This document shows, piece by piece, positions 23,578-37,433 of a stretch of DNA of 64,000 nucleotides. Origin of the DNA: Climacium dendroides (Eukaryota > Streptophyta > Bryopsida > Hypnales > Climaciaceae); the NCBI GenBank assembly GCA_950106755.1, contig OX467083.1:14627029-14691028 (forward strand), read 5' to 3'. Position numbers and translations under genes: made by a program. Each line of letters opens with the position of its first letter. Positions within the stretch are counted from its first letter, which is position 1. The notes under the pieces are model-generated. The model searched no databases, had not been told where the DNA came from, and saw only the letters and a program-made list of their open reading frames with translations.

Positions 23578-24303
23578 TTAACCCCTAAAGCACTGTGACT
23601 ATGTTTTCATCAAAAAAGATCCAAAACTGCCATTTTTAGTACAAGTACCAATTTTTTTTTAAATATATATTTTTGGACACATTGAACCCTAGGATCTTAT
23701 AGTACGCTGGTTTGAGTAGATGTGGGAAAAATTTCAAAAATTTTCACTGTATAGATTGCAAGGTATTAGCATTTGAAGTGACCCCCTTTTTCGGCCCTAC
23801 AAAATTATTAGCAATTTATTTATGAAATTAAAAAATGCCAATCTCAATGGTTGAAATGTTGTAACAAACAATCTACATCCTATGATGTTGTTTTTCCAAA
23901 AATATTAAAAATTCAATAAAACAAAAGACTTCAAAGTTTATTTTAGAGTAGAAAATCCATAACTGCTTGCAAACTAAAACTCCTCATAACTTATCAAAAT
24001 GGAATGATTCAAAGTTTTCTACATATAAATAAATCTAAAAACCAATTTCAAATTTTTTTATAATGAAAAAAGTGTTTTTTTCCAATCTGCCCGGATTGCC
24101 CATTTATGGAAAAAAGTAATATATTAGGTCATAACTTTTAACTCATATTTCCAAATGTCGTGAAATTTAGTGCATATCAAAGATATTCCTTGTCCCCACC
24201 TTCTATTAAAATTTCATTCTAAAATATGTAAATCTCCATTCACACATACCTACCCAAAATTTCTATATTGCCAATAAACACATGTTAGTCCTTTAAGGAT
24301 TAA
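23578..24303. mobile_element. TTAA-CCCC element (piggyBac-like ends)
   Basis: TTAACCCCTAAAGCACTGTG at the left; the right end GTTAGTCCTTTAAGGATTAA is a diverged complement. The interior contains paired ATTAGCATTTGAAGTG and TGGTTGAAATGTTGTAA-type sequence shared with 44533-45473. No transposase frame is present. Confidence 0.65.
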
Positions 24304-24368
24304 AAGGGGATTATTAACGACAATCTAACAACACCTATGTTTCCAATTTTTGATCAATCACATTGTTC

Positions 24369-24690
24369 TAAGGTAGAAAGTCCATAAATTGCCCACCTAA
24401 GAGGTGAAACTGGATTTTGGAGAGGTAAAGCTTCTTGATTCAATAATTTTTTTTAAAAGAAAGAGGAATTGGCATCTAATCCAAGTTGTTTCATTTTTTG
24501 GAGCTTTGTGAAATTAGTTATGAAATTTTGAAGTTGAAATGGCACAGAGCTCTAAAATTGCTTGCCACCTGAATGTACACTTTTCGTATATTGTTGAAGG
24601 CTATGAAAAAGCAACATGTATAAAGCATGTACATTTGAATGGGGTGAATGTTTTTTTAGAACCTATGTGTTTTTAGAGCCTCCTACCTTA
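24369..24690. mobile_element. TAAGGTAG-ended MITE
   Basis: Same family and orientation as 9550-9888: begins TAAGGTAGAAAGTCCATAAA and ends TTAGAGCCTCCTACCTTA. The two share the AAAATTGCTTGCCACCTGAA-type core with TGTACA motifs. No coding capacity. Confidence 0.8.
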
Positions 24691-25761
24691 CTTTTTACAA
24701 TATGCTTGTAATGTCTTGTTGTCAAGGCTTGTTTTGAAAAAATGTCAACTTATCCTCAAATTCATAAATCTTGAACAACTTTAGTTGGCTTTGCACCATT
24801 TGTACCCACTTCGAACAAAAAGTTCACAGTATCATCACAAAGAGTTTATTGGAGATAGTTCTATTAATATAACCACTATATATAATAGAGTAAACTGGCC
24901 ATTTACCGCACACATCTAAGAACCGCACAACTACCACACAATAATCGTACAAATCAACTACTAATTCAATTGTTATTGGAACAAAAATTTGTATTACTAC
25001 CTAATGAACACACATTGTGTGCTGAAGGGTTGTAAGGAATTTTTTATTAGATTTCAAGCATCACCTTTAAATTGCAACAAAAATTTTATGAAGAAATCTT
25101 TTTACATTCTATTTTTTGAAGGTGAATCTTAACATAACATTTAATAATAACACCAAATTTCAAAATATATAAGTCTTTATATTTATGTAGAGGAAGATTT
25201 GAATTTTGTTTGTTTAGTGATTGACAAGTTTAGTATAGTAGAGGATTGTAATTTGCAAAATTTAAAAATTCAATACGATTACATTGTTTATGTTAAGAAA
25301 TTCATTGGAAGTAAATATTTGTGCAAGATTTATGAAGATACCTTCTTTGTGTGTGTAGTGAATTATTTCTCTAATTACTAAAAAGAAGCATTTATTGACC
25401 TGCATGTACATCATTTCTTTAGTAGGCAACCCCCTAAAGAAATTATCTAAATGTGTGCAAATATAATGGCCTAAATGACAACAATAAATAATCCAAGCAA
25501 CCTCAATAAGCTATCAAAGTACATAACTACATTAAGTATTACCTTACTTGGAATAGAGGGAATTGTAAATAATTGAGTGGTTTAGGATTTAGGGTTTAGA
25601 ATTTATTTTATTGAAAATCAAACCGTAGGATCTTGAATTGTACTATATTTATACAAACTGATGTGACATTTTTTGGGAAGTTTGCCTATATAGATTGAAA
25701 GGTATTTGCATTCAAAGTGTAATATATATTTTTGGATTCTATTTGAGAATTTTAGATGACT
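24691..25761. other. AT-rich sequence without a recognised gene
   Basis: No convincing gene. A 60-codon open frame at 25199-25381 has no recognisable motif. TTTAGGGTTTAG near 25590 is a short telomere-like motif. Confidence 0.45.
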
Positions 25762-26332
25762 TTAACCCCTAAAGTCCCAAGGTCATTTTTTTGTAAAAAC
25801 CACTCAAAACTACTACTTTTACTACATTCACCTACAAAATAAATTTAAAAAAAATATTTTTTAGAATCTAACCATATGATCTTGTTCTACACTTGTCTTA
25901 GATCATGTGGTAAACTTTTTTTGATTTTTGACCTTATAGATTGAAAGATATTAGCATTCAAAGTGAAAGAAAAAAGTTTCTTTCAAGAAGTTGCTATGGT
26001 TGCCCACAAAACAAGAAGCTCCATAACTTTCACATCACTAATTTAAATGGAATGAATCAAATCTTTCTTTTTAGAAAAATATAATCTATAGGAAAAAATA
26101 TTAAAATTTTTATTTCAATTTTTTGTAGATTTTTTTGTTGCACAGACTCCTCTATTTTGAGGTTATTGTAGTATAACTTTTGCTCTTGGACACCAATTGA
26201 AATTAAAAAAATATATCCTTAGAAAACTCATATTTTTCTATCTTTTGAAAAGTTTCAATAAAAATTGAGATCATGGGAGCTTGCTTGAAATCCATTTTGT
26301 CCCCCTAGGGACAATGAGACTTTGGGGGTTAA
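25762..26332. mobile_element. TTAA-CCCC element (piggyBac-like ends)
   Basis: Opens TTAACCCCTAAAGTCCCAAG and closes ATGAGACTTTGGGGGTTAA. The interior carries a CCTCATT-free AT-rich core with ACAAGAAGCTCCATAACTTT, shared with other members of this family. Non-coding. Confidence 0.7.
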
Positions 26333-26619
26333 TCACCATTTTACACTGTCAACTTTGATATTAACATGTTCCAAATGACGTAAGTCATATCTATTCCATT
26401 TTTCAAGGCAATGTATGATATAAAACACATCAAATAAAATCTTGTAATGCAAAAATGGATTGAGGATTGACTATACTTTGTACTATTTTCCACAACATAT
26501 TTTTAGAATTAAACAATCCCAATAGTGGATTCATGCTTGAGAAGCAAGAAAAATGAAAAATGAAAAAAAAAATCTCAAGTTTCTATAAGATTTTAATGGT
26601 ACATGTGAACTTGTATCCC

Positions 26620-27150
26620 ATTGTAGTGTGGTTGAAGATAAAACAACTCATGTGGGATATGTATATTAGGATTAGTAAGAGCTCAACTACTCATAGTCAA
26701 GTCAAAAGCAAAAACTATGTTCAAAATAGAATTTGAAATTTTATTTAGGCATATTAGAATTACTTTTTTCAAAAACTTTTAACTAAGTTAATATGGAATA
26801 CAAAGCTACATTTCATCTCTAAAAATTTATTTGAGATATAAAGTCTCCAATCAAAAGTTATGAACAAAGTATAGAGAGGGGTTGGAAAGGATACTTTCTT
26901 TGACCTTTTCAAACATCCTCTCTAAATTTTGTCCATAACTATTTTTTGAGGCTCAAAAATGAAAAACAAATTTAAAAAAATGAAATTTAGCTTGATTTCC
27001 CAACTTTTCTTAGTTCAAAGAGTTTATAATAAGAAGTTATTATGCTATGCCAAAATGAAGTATGAAATTCTATATCAATTGAACACAATTTATGTGGTCA
27101 AGCTCTCATCTTCTATGGTCTCTATTTTTTACCCCAAGCAAATTTTTTAT
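26620..27150. repeat. Long foldback element, copy 2
   Basis: Homologous to 13420-13945 and 44125-44535. The left arm contains CATGTGGGATATG, GAGCTCAACTACTCATAG and AAAGTTATGAACAAAG; the right arm carries their diverged complements (CTTTGACC...TTGTCCATAACT and GTCAAGCTCTCATC). The 68-codon open frame in it (26959-27165) is a by-product of the arm sequence. Confidence 0.65.
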
Positions 27151-28629
27151 AGAAGTTTTCACTAGTTTTTTTCTGATGTTTCAAATTGAAACCATTTTTT
27201 AAAACTTAAATTCTAGGGTTTATTCTATTTAAAAATATATATATTTCTATTTTACACATCATTTACAAACATATATACTTCCTTTTAGGATATCTATCTA
27301 TCTTTGGTTCAAACTTGTATTAAATAAAAGGGACAATTCAATTAGGTGGACTACCTAGATACTTTACACCAACAAGATCAAGCCATATTAAAATAATCTT
27401 TATGGTTGATATCTTAATCCCTCCTACAACAATATACGACAAGCAAAAGAGCCTCCAAATACTGGTTCCTTGTCTAATTCCTTTTAAATACAAGGATCTA
27501 ATGATGTTTAGGACCTAGTGCCTTGAAATTATGAAGCCAGTTGGGCTGCTATAGAACTATACATGGCATGCAGTGTTTGGTGCACCCATCTTCTATCAAT
27601 TCAAGAGAGACTTAGGTACTTAGTGCCACCATGGTTTTTAAGAATCATTTATAAATTCAAGACAAGGAGTGGGTTGCTTGTTTCTTGTGATCAAAAGTGT
27701 GAATCAAGAGCTAGGCTACAGAAATGGTGTTGAGATTCCAAAATAGCGGTCAACAAGTGTTACAATTTTATATAAGCAATTTAGTTGGTTATGATCTTTG
27801 AACAATTTTGTGTTTTTTTTTAAATATGATTGAAGATTTTCTCTAGTGAATATACAATAACAAGTAGTGGTAACTTGCAGATACCTCATACACGTCAATT
27901 AGTATATTAACAGTTTGCCAGTTGGCATGAGTACAAGTGAGGGATACCACCTCTTGAGGATTTTTAAAAAAATCTCCAAATGAATTTATGGACACGTGAA
28001 GAGCATGTCTTGTTTGCAATGGATCATGCTTGCATTTTGCATAAAAGTGCAATGGCAATTTTTTCTAAAAGCATGAGTTTTTGTAGGTTCATCTAATTGA
28101 TGTGTTGCTTCCATGAATTCCTCCACTGGATCAAGGTTATTTTATGGCAAAGATAGAATGCAAGCCACTATCAATGTAGCTTAACGTTCAAGTTCTTATT
28201 GTTGGACTACTTTTAGTTCCAAGGGAAAAAACCTTTGTTATTATTATTTTTTTGGTCATTCTTTGGGTGATTAATCAGACCAATGTGACAAAGCTTTGGT
28301 CAACAAGTTCGAAATGAATTGAGCCTAGTATAGGTTGATTCTTAAACAACTACCTTGACTACTAGAATCATTTCAGATTCTTACTAGTGTGTAGTGATTT
28401 GTTTTTTTTGAGAAATTTACTTTGTATGAACGGGTTACTTATAAGATAGTTTTGATGTTTTACTCTATGAATTAGACTCTACTCTTTGTTAATGATACAG
28501 AATTGAGTCAAACTAACAATATTGAGTGTGAGGTTTGATATGAAAGTAGAATCTACTCTATAATCAAGGAAGTATAAAAAGACATAAATTTTTTCATTTT
28601 CAATTCTACTGGCTAACAATGAACTAAGC
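27151..28629. other. AT-rich sequence without a recognised gene
   Basis: No gene or repeat family recognised. Short minus-strand frames at 27716-28058 lack motifs. Confidence 0.45.
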
Positions 28630-29556
28630 TTAACCCCTAAAGGACCATTGTCCCTTCGGGGGACAAATTGAATTTTGGGTAGGTACCTATGGGCTGAAAT
28701 TTTGTCATGATTTTTTGAATTTTTTTTTGAAGATAGAAAAATTGATGAGCTTTGTGGGAATATAATTTTTTTTCACATTCGGTGCCCGGAAACAAAAGTT
28801 ATGACCAAATAAGCTCAAAATAGGGGACAGGGGGCAGTCCGGGCAGCAAATTTTTTTTTGTAAAATTTTGAATTTTTTCCTCTTGTAGATTATATTTTTG
28901 TCTACATGGGAAGCTTTGATTCATTCCATTTGGACTTATTATGAAAAAGTTATTGACAATCTTGTTTTTCGGGTAGTTGGAGCATCTTCCTGAAAAAATA
29001 ACTTATAGAATTCATTTTTGAATGCAATTTTTACAATTTTTTTGAAGAAAAAATTTCCCATGATTTTTTTTGCTTGCTAGAACAATCTCACCATTGGGAT
29101 TAATGCATTTTAATTCCATATTAAATATATTAATAATTTAGATTTCCTTCTTTCTCATACCTACTTCTACTTAACAATTTTTTAAGCATGAAAATTAAGG
29201 GTTTTTTTGAAATTTTTTTCCCCCTAAACTCTCAACTCAATTTTACACAATAAGGATTTAAAGCTCAAAACTCTGTAGTGCAAAAAATTTAAGTTAAAAA
29301 AGTTCAAAGTCAAATAATTCAGTCTCTCAAGGTGCTGAAAAATTGTTTTTTTTATTATAAACGCAAATATCTTTTAATCTATGTGGTCAAAATTTTTGAA
29401 ATTTTTTCCACACATTTCCATACTAATAAGGTATAAAATCCTATGATTGAATGTGCAAAAAAAATAATTTTCAATTTTTTTTACTCTTTGCTACAGAAAT
29501 GACAGTTTTGAGTGTTTTTTTTGGGAGAAATAAGGCCTTGGTCCTTTAGGGGTTAA
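28630..29556. mobile_element. TTAA-CCCC element, best-preserved copy (piggyBac-like ends)
   Basis: TTAA followed by CCCCTAAAGGACCA, and at the other end TGGTCCTTTAGGGG followed by TTAA: a perfect 14 bp inverted repeat flanked by TTAA on both sides, enclosing 919 bp. TTAA target sites and ends beginning CCC are hallmarks of the piggyBac superfamily. The interior has no long reading frame, so this would be a non-autonomous derivative. Its right TTAA is shared with the next element. Confidence 0.8.
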
Positions 29557-29726
29557 GGTAACCCTGCCCATGACAGCCCAAATGGGAGCCATCTCATCAC
29601 TTGCAAAATTGTACGAATGATGTACATTCCAGTTTTTGAAATGTGCATCACTAGAATTTTTTTTTTTTTTTTTTTGCTTGTGATGGGTTGGCTGGCCTTT
29701 GGACTGTCATAGGCTGGTTTACCTTA
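29553..29726. mobile_element. Small TTAAGGTAA-ended MITE
   Basis: Begins TTAAGGTAACCCTGCCCATGAC and ends GTCATAGGCTGGTTTACCTTAA, an imperfect inverted repeat. It is 174 bp including the flanking TTAA, and overlaps the right TTAA of the preceding element. A poly-T run lies inside. Confidence 0.7.
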
Positions 29727-29986
29727 ACCGGAGTGAGGTTCTCCCCAAACATTGGTTTGCTGCTTCTTCATTTTGCCCCAGACCTGCAGCTCTGTTAGGG
29801 GTGCTCTGGGAGTCTCCATCAGTTTCTATAATTGGGACTGGATAGACTTGGGTGGCTCCACAAATTCCACCATTCAAAAGTCCATGATGGCCCTTGAAGA
29901 AAAATGCTGAAAGTTATAAAAGAAATTAAAGTGAGGAATGGCCAAGTAGTTTTGGGGTTTTTTTTCCTTTGTTCAAGTACATCATG
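29727..29986. other. Spacer between MITEs
   Basis: About 260 bp of single-copy-looking sequence with no recognised feature. Confidence 0.4.
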
Positions 29987-30450
29987 TAAGGTAAACCAGC
30001 CCATTGTGGTCAGATGACCCATTGTGGTCAACTAGGGAGTGTTTTTTTTTTTTTTTCATTATGTGAAATTTTGGCCTTAATGCATGTAAGAAATGACAGT
30101 CATGAATTGATTAGTGACCTCATTAGGAGGCTTCAACTTTTCAGAGGGAATTCAATATCAAAAATGACTTTTTAATCCTTTTTTTTATAGAAAATATTCA
30201 TAACTACTTTGGGTGAATGACATGAGCATCATGGAGTCAGATTTTGTTGGTGATGGGATGATCTACAGACTCTTTTGGGCTGAACACTTAAAAAATTCAT
30301 AACAAATTCATACTTAGTTTGCTGAAAATACAATTTCAGTTGTTCTCACTATTTCTCACACTTACCTGTATGTGGGAAAAAAATTGAAAAATTTCAGCAA
30401 CAGCATGTGGCTGAACTCCTAATTCTGACCACAATAGGCTGGTTTACCTT
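29987..30450. mobile_element. TAAGGTAAA-ended MITE, copy 2
   Basis: Starts TAAGGTAAACCAGCCCATTG followed by TGGTCAGA and ends TCTGACCACAATAGGCTGGT followed by TTACCTT, an inverted repeat of about 27 bp with few mismatches. Homologous throughout to 21213-21692. Non-coding. Confidence 0.8.
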
Positions 30451-30562
30451 GAAGAAAAAGTACACAGAACCAGAGGAATTAGTGCCCGGCGTAAATATTT
30501 TAAAGGCTTTTAAGTTACTCCTCATTGGAGCCATGTGAATGGAATGATCTGCTTTCCTTGGC

Positions 30563-30662
30563 TAAGGTAGAGGCACCTTGAAGCGTCCCTGTACCCAATG
30601 GCATCCCTTTCTAGAAAGAGATGCCAATGGGTACGTGGACGCTTTAGGGTGCCTCTACCTTA
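30563..30662. mobile_element. 100 bp loop-free foldback MITE
   Basis: Two 50 bp arms meet at 30612/30613 with no loop, and 44 of 50 positions are complementary. The arms start TAAGGTAGAGGCACC and meet at CTTTCT|AGAAAG. The outer ends carry the same TAAGGTAG signature as the other MITEs. It is separated by only two bases from the next element. If transcribed it would form a microRNA-precursor-like hairpin. Confidence 0.85.
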
Positions 30663-30664
30663 GA

Positions 30665-30958
30665 TAAGGTAGGTGGCTCTTAAACCAACCTGGTTCTAAA
30701 ACCGATCTGGTACATTTTACTTCTGAAATGTACTAACTGCGTACATTTCAGAAGAGGGTCGGTTTTAGAAACCACTGCATTTCAACTTCAAAAATTTGTA
30801 ATTAATTTCACAAAGGTCCAAAAAATATGAAACGACTTGGATTAGATGCCTATTCCTTTTTTCTTCCTACCAAAATTCACTGAATTTTTTTTAGATGTTT
30901 AGCTGTCCCCAAAATGCAATCAGCTCTTAAAGGGTCGGTTTAAGAGCCACCTACCTTA
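30665..30958. mobile_element. TAAGGTAG-ended MITE, inverted relative to 9550 copy
   Basis: Ends TAAGGTAGGTGGCTCTTAAACC and GGTTTAAGAGCCACCTACCTTA are inverted repeats of 22 bp. The interior has paired TACATTT...AAATGTA motifs and a CAACTTCAAAAATTTGTAATTA stretch equivalent to the complement of the 9550 element. Confidence 0.85.
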
Positions 30959-33900
30959 TGAGCAACATTGGACATGTCCAAGGACTTCTATCCACTCATC
31001 TTATTTTAAAATGTTGTGAAATTGGTCACATCTTACAATCAATCCATAGCATTACCACTGCTCATGTGTTGCCCTACTTGATGTCCAATTCAAATTTTAT
31101 TTTTATTATTTTTATTATTTATTTTTTGACACAAGCATGTTGAACAACGCACTACAAGGGATTTTCGTCAGGGAGAGAGGCTGATTTCACGCTAGATAAA
31201 CAACTTGTCACTGATAGGTATCCAACTGACAACCAGGCCATTTGGTTTGGGTACCTTTTCCACCATCATCTAGTAGTTTAGAGTCATCTTCAACTTTTCC
31301 AATTCAATTTTGATTATGGTGAGTGGTGATGGTGAATATTTAGAAAAAAATTGATAGTCCAAAAATTCTTTGAAAATTTGTGTCTACTTTCCCTTCTCTT
31401 CTTCTTTTACAAAATTATCTGAAGGTAAAGTAGGAGCTCCATAAATCACCCATCTAAGAGCTGAAACCAAATTGGGGGGAGGTGCACATGTAGATTTCAA
31501 ATATATAGTAATTGCTTAAAACTATAGTGTCTAGTACAAAGAGCTACAACAAAAACAAACCATTTTTTATTTGAAAATTCAACTATAGAATCTTGCATTA
31601 GACTTGTATTAAATTTAGGTTTTTTTTGGAACAATTGCTACCACAAGTCTCAACATCACTACCACACATTAGAAAGGATTTGAGGGCATGGGAGGTCGTT
31701 TAAGGCACCATGACCTTCAAAAAACTCATAACACCAAATAAGAATCACAAGTAGGAGGTCTTATTTCTAAGAAAATGGTTTAGGCCATGGCTATCTGTCA
31801 TACCTTGTCTTAAAGCAAAAGAAAGATCAGAGAATTCGCATTGGCCTCCCCTTTTTTCCCTTTCCCAAGCCTATCAACTTAATCCCCCTTATTATTAGGT
31901 AGTGAAGTCACGAGAATCCTAATTTATTGGCATTGCAAATCATCCTACTTAGTCATAAAATTCTACGCTCATAAATACAAGAATGGAAGGAAAAATTGAA
32001 TCATTAATAGTTCTAAATACAGAATTCAAAATTTTCACTCTTAGAGGTTTGGGATTGTACTTGCAAATTGCATGATTACAAGTGCTATAAATGCCGAGGA
32101 TTGCTATTGTTTGTTGGGAAAAAAATTGCGCTTGATAAATTGGTTGTTGTGGGAAGTAAAATTTGAACATTTCCATATCCTAGGGACTTTTCCAATCCTT
32201 TTTTGGTTGCATGCAAAATGTACATTACGTATTAACTTCAACTTTTATAAATACAAAAACAAAAAATCCTCTTTTATATAGAAAAAAATAGTTGGAGTGT
32301 TTCTTACATACATTTCATTTTCAAATAGTTACATGTATCACGTTACAAACTAATTGTCCATTTACACCTCCATATAAATTGAATTAGCTAAATAGGATGA
32401 GACCACCATCATTTGACTCAATGCAATGTAGAGGTTGTTTCTCTACTCTAATACACTTGAACATCATTTTGTAGGCATTCCTTGTCCATTTCCCCCATTT
32501 GCATTGCTATGTACTCCACAATGTATAATTCTAACTTTTTCCTTTGTTTCATTTTCTATTGCAATAAATTTATTTTTTTATTTTTTTCATGTTTTAACAT
32601 AGAATCTTGCCCTTAACTAGCATGAAAATAAGTGTAAGAAATTTTCAAAAATTTGACCTCCCAAATTGCAAGATATTTACATGTAAAATGAAATAATTTT
32701 TTTCTTGCAATTTGCCTATCTAGGTTATACTACTAAGGCTTTGAATCTTATTAATTTGAAATTTTTGTGATACAAATATTAAATAAAAAGAATTATATTG
32801 AAGAATTGAGTTGAGAATCTAGAAGAAAAAAAACTCCCCCTATCCTTCATTTTCATTCTTTAAGAAAATATTAAGTAGACACAAGCACAAGATGGAAGGA
32901 AAAACTCAATTGTTAATAGTTCTAAGATGGAATTGAAACACACTATTGTCAACAATGAGATTATTCTATCAAGCTAAGTAATCCATGTAGAACTCTTTTT
33001 ATTAAAATTATTTAAAATTGAATTTTAAAAAATCCTATAAGATATTTTATAAAAATGATGCTTAAATTGCCCTCCAAATAAGATTCTTTATAACTTTCTC
33101 ATCAATAATCTGAATAGAATGAATCAAACATTTATGTGTAAACAAAAATATTTCCTATTCAAAATAAATTAAGAAATATTTTTGAAATTTCTTGACTTTT
33201 TATTGTCTAGAGTTGAACATTTCTAGTGCACTATGATTTTTGCTCCCAAACATTGATTGGAATAAAATTATATTGCCATACAGTTCATCTTTTTTCTTAT
33301 CTTCAAAAAACATTTAAAAAAAACATGCCAAAAATGAAATCATAGGAGCCTATCCAAACTTTCATAACTTTGTCATCCAAAATGACACTTGTTTTTTTGG
33401 CAATTCATTGGTTTTGTGATTAGAAATGTTGAATATGAAGATGTATAGATTTGGGCCCTTATATGGTGCATGTTAAGTTACAATGAAATTATGGAATGTG
33501 CCATTAAACTTCATTGTTGTTACAAACCTCATATGGTTTGCAATGACAATTCAATCATCAAATAAATGATTGTTTGTTCTTAAAATACACTAGCATCTCT
33601 CTTATAGTTTTACGGTTTAGTTTAGAACCATCCATTTAAGTGAAATTCTTAGTTTTTTAACTTTTAGCTTTTTATTTTCAACTCTACTTAAAACCATCTA
33701 CTGAAGTAAATCTCCTAGTGAAATTAAAAATTATTCTAAATTCTAGTGCATATCATATCAAAATCTAAATCACCCACATTACCACATAGAATTATGCAAG
33801 TCCATTGCATTGTCTAGTGTATTTGTAATCATTTGGGAGTTGTTTAATTCCCATGCATTTTTTATTGTACATATCATGATCTAAAAGTTGTCTAATTTTG

Positions 33901-34994
33901 TTGCACTATCATCTAAGTAGAGTTGTCTAATTCCAGTGCTCAAATCCTTCATGTGAAGATCTTTGATTGTACACTAATCATTGATTGGCATCTCTCTTAC
34001 CTTTGGCAATCTCTAATTGTATACTAATCATAACCAAGTATAAATAGTGTACATTCCATTGCAAATTGGTTCAATCATCAATGAATTCTTGAATAAGATA
34101 CAATCAAGACTTGTGATAATTAGGCCTTTAGTTTCTAATGTCTCCTACAATGAAGTAAGAAACCATTAAATTAATTGACACTTTGCACAATCTTAGTGCT
34201 AAATACTTCCAACAATAAAGAGTTTATAAGCATCATATTTGAATACATTTTAGTATGGTAGGGTGTGTTAAATAATCTATCCTTGTTCTGAGAGCACCAT
34301 CTAGAAAAATTTATGACTTTCAATGATATTGGATTATTTGGTGTAGCAATGCAAAACATTTGGATACAATTATGTTTTTAGAATACTTTTGTTGAACAAA
34401 TTTTTCAACTTCAAAAATTGTAATTGTAAAAAATACAAATTAATACTTAAGAATATAAACCAATGTAGATTAGATGTAGTCGTTTAATTCCTCTTCTGAA
34501 AAAAGTTTACCAAAAATGTTTTAAGAGGTCTAAAACCTTCAAAAGCATTTAATTTTTAGATTTTTTTAATCCACTATTTATTTGCTATGACTTGTTCATA
34601 CAATTGAAGTTATTGAATTCATTAAAGGTACGATGTAATGGCATCATCGAGCACTTTGGTGTCAATTGTAGAGATGCCATCATACTATTAAAATGTGTGA
34701 TTTTACATAAGCAAAAAAGAAGGTCACCCACCATGATTTCAATATTACAACAAAAGGGCCTATTTGTAGTTGGATGGCTAATTCAATTAAGAATTCAAAT
34801 ATTTAGTCTAAATACTTATTAATAAACAAAATAATAAAAAGGTGCATTAAATTTTTTCAAAGTGTTGTATATAGGTAAGCCCCAAATCAACCATATATTT
34901 TCATAAATAGAGTTTGTATGTAGTACATTTTGTGCAAGAATCTAGATTGGATGGATTGGAAATTGGTCATAATTCAGCATAGAAATCTTAGTCT
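30959..34994. other. AT-rich sequence with decayed repeat fragments
   Basis: No gene supported. Fragments of known local families are visible: a TAAGGTAG-family left end near 31424-31490 (GTAAAGTAGGAGCTCCATAAATC), TTAA-element interior at about 31550-31620 and 32560-33400, and a TAAGGTAG-family interior near 34385-34570. Short open frames (32072-32281, 34592-34822) have no recognisable motifs. Confidence 0.45.
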
Positions 34995-36462
<1,468 letters not shown>

Positions 36463-36608
36463 ATACCAAAGTCTTTTGTCGAACATTTATATATTTTATA
36501 TCTTTTATGATCTTGAATATTGTTGAGTGATATATATTTTATATACATGAAATTGAGTGATATATATTTTATATCTTTTATAACCTTGAATATTGTTGCT
36601 TTTCCAAA

Positions 36609-37433
36609 ATGAATACAATCAAAATGATGGACTTCTATACTAAAGGCAAACGCTTGGGAAGAGGTAAATTTGGCATCACAATTCTGTGCACTGAAATTGC
36701 CACGGGCCAACACTATGCATGCAAATGCATTTCAAAATGTGTCTCACAAAAGACACTTGACATGGTACAACGTGAAATTGACATCCTATGGTGGATTAGT
36801 CTTAAAGAGCACCCAAATATAGTTTCCATCAAAGATGTTTTTGAAGATCATCTTTATATATATATAGTGATGGAGCTATGCGAAGGAGGGACAGTCTATG
36901 ATTACATGAGTGAAAATGATACAACTTTTGAAGAGCCAAGAGTTGCTCAAATATTTAAAGAAATCATATGTGCTATTGAGGCATGCCATAGCTTTGGCAT
37001 TGTTCACAGGGATTTGAAGCTCAAAAATCTGGTGTTCCAAACCAAAGATAAAGATTCTACAGTCAAAATTATTGATTTTGGATCAGCCCAAGTCTTTGAG
37101 CAAGATGAAGTATTGACTGATGTTGTTGGAACTCCCTTCCATATAGCTCCTGAAGTGATAGAACATAGCCATGGACCTAAAGCGGACATTTGGAGCACTG
37201 GAATAATATTATTAGATCTCTTATTGGGGTTATGTCGCTCAAGTGGAAATACATCTACAGAAACCGATGAAAACATCAGTGAAATGGGATATGAATTTGA
37301 TGCGGATCCATTGTCATGCATCTCTGAAGGTGCCAAAGATCTTCTTCAAAAAATGTTGAAGATTAATGCCAATGAGCGATTGAATGCATCTGAGATTTTG
37401 AAGCACCCTTGGATCCTAGAAAATGTCAAGTAG
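36609..37433 (+). CDS. Stand-alone CDPK-clade Ser/Thr protein kinase domain, intronless
   Basis: A single open frame of 274 residues that is almost entirely kinase domain. All catalytic landmarks are intact: glycine loop LGRGKFG (16-22), Lys39 in YACK, helix-C Glu56, HRD at 133-135 with Lys137 and Asn140, DFG at 156-158, APE at 180-182, DIWS, and the closing Arg in NERLNASEILKHPW. Wording such as VMELCEGGTVYDY, DVVGTPF and EGAKDLLQKML resembles the CDPK/CRK/PEP-carboxylase-kinase group, and the length suits PEP carboxylase kinases, which also lack EF hands. HRDLKLKN departs from the usual HRDLKPEN. The segment after DIWS (CRSSGNTSTETDENISEM) is unusual where this group normally has a PPF motif. 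No intron interrupts it, and codon use is AT-rich like the surroundings. It lies among transposable elements, directly after the 1.4 kb repeat, which suggests a retrocopy or captured gene; activity is unknown. Confidence 0.85.
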   Translation: MNTIKMMDFYTKGKRLGRGKFGITILCTEIATGQHYACKCISKCVSQKTLDMVQREIDILWWISLKEHPNIVSIKDVFEDHLYIYIVMELCEGGTVYDYMSENDTTFEEPRVAQIFKEIICAIEACHSFGIVHRDLKLKNLVFQTKDKDSTVKIIDFGSAQVFEQDEVLTDVVGTPFHIAPEVIEHSHGPKADIWSTGIILLDLLLGLCRSSGNTSTETDENISEMGYEFDADPLSCISEGAKDLLQKMLKINANERLNASEILKHPWILENVK

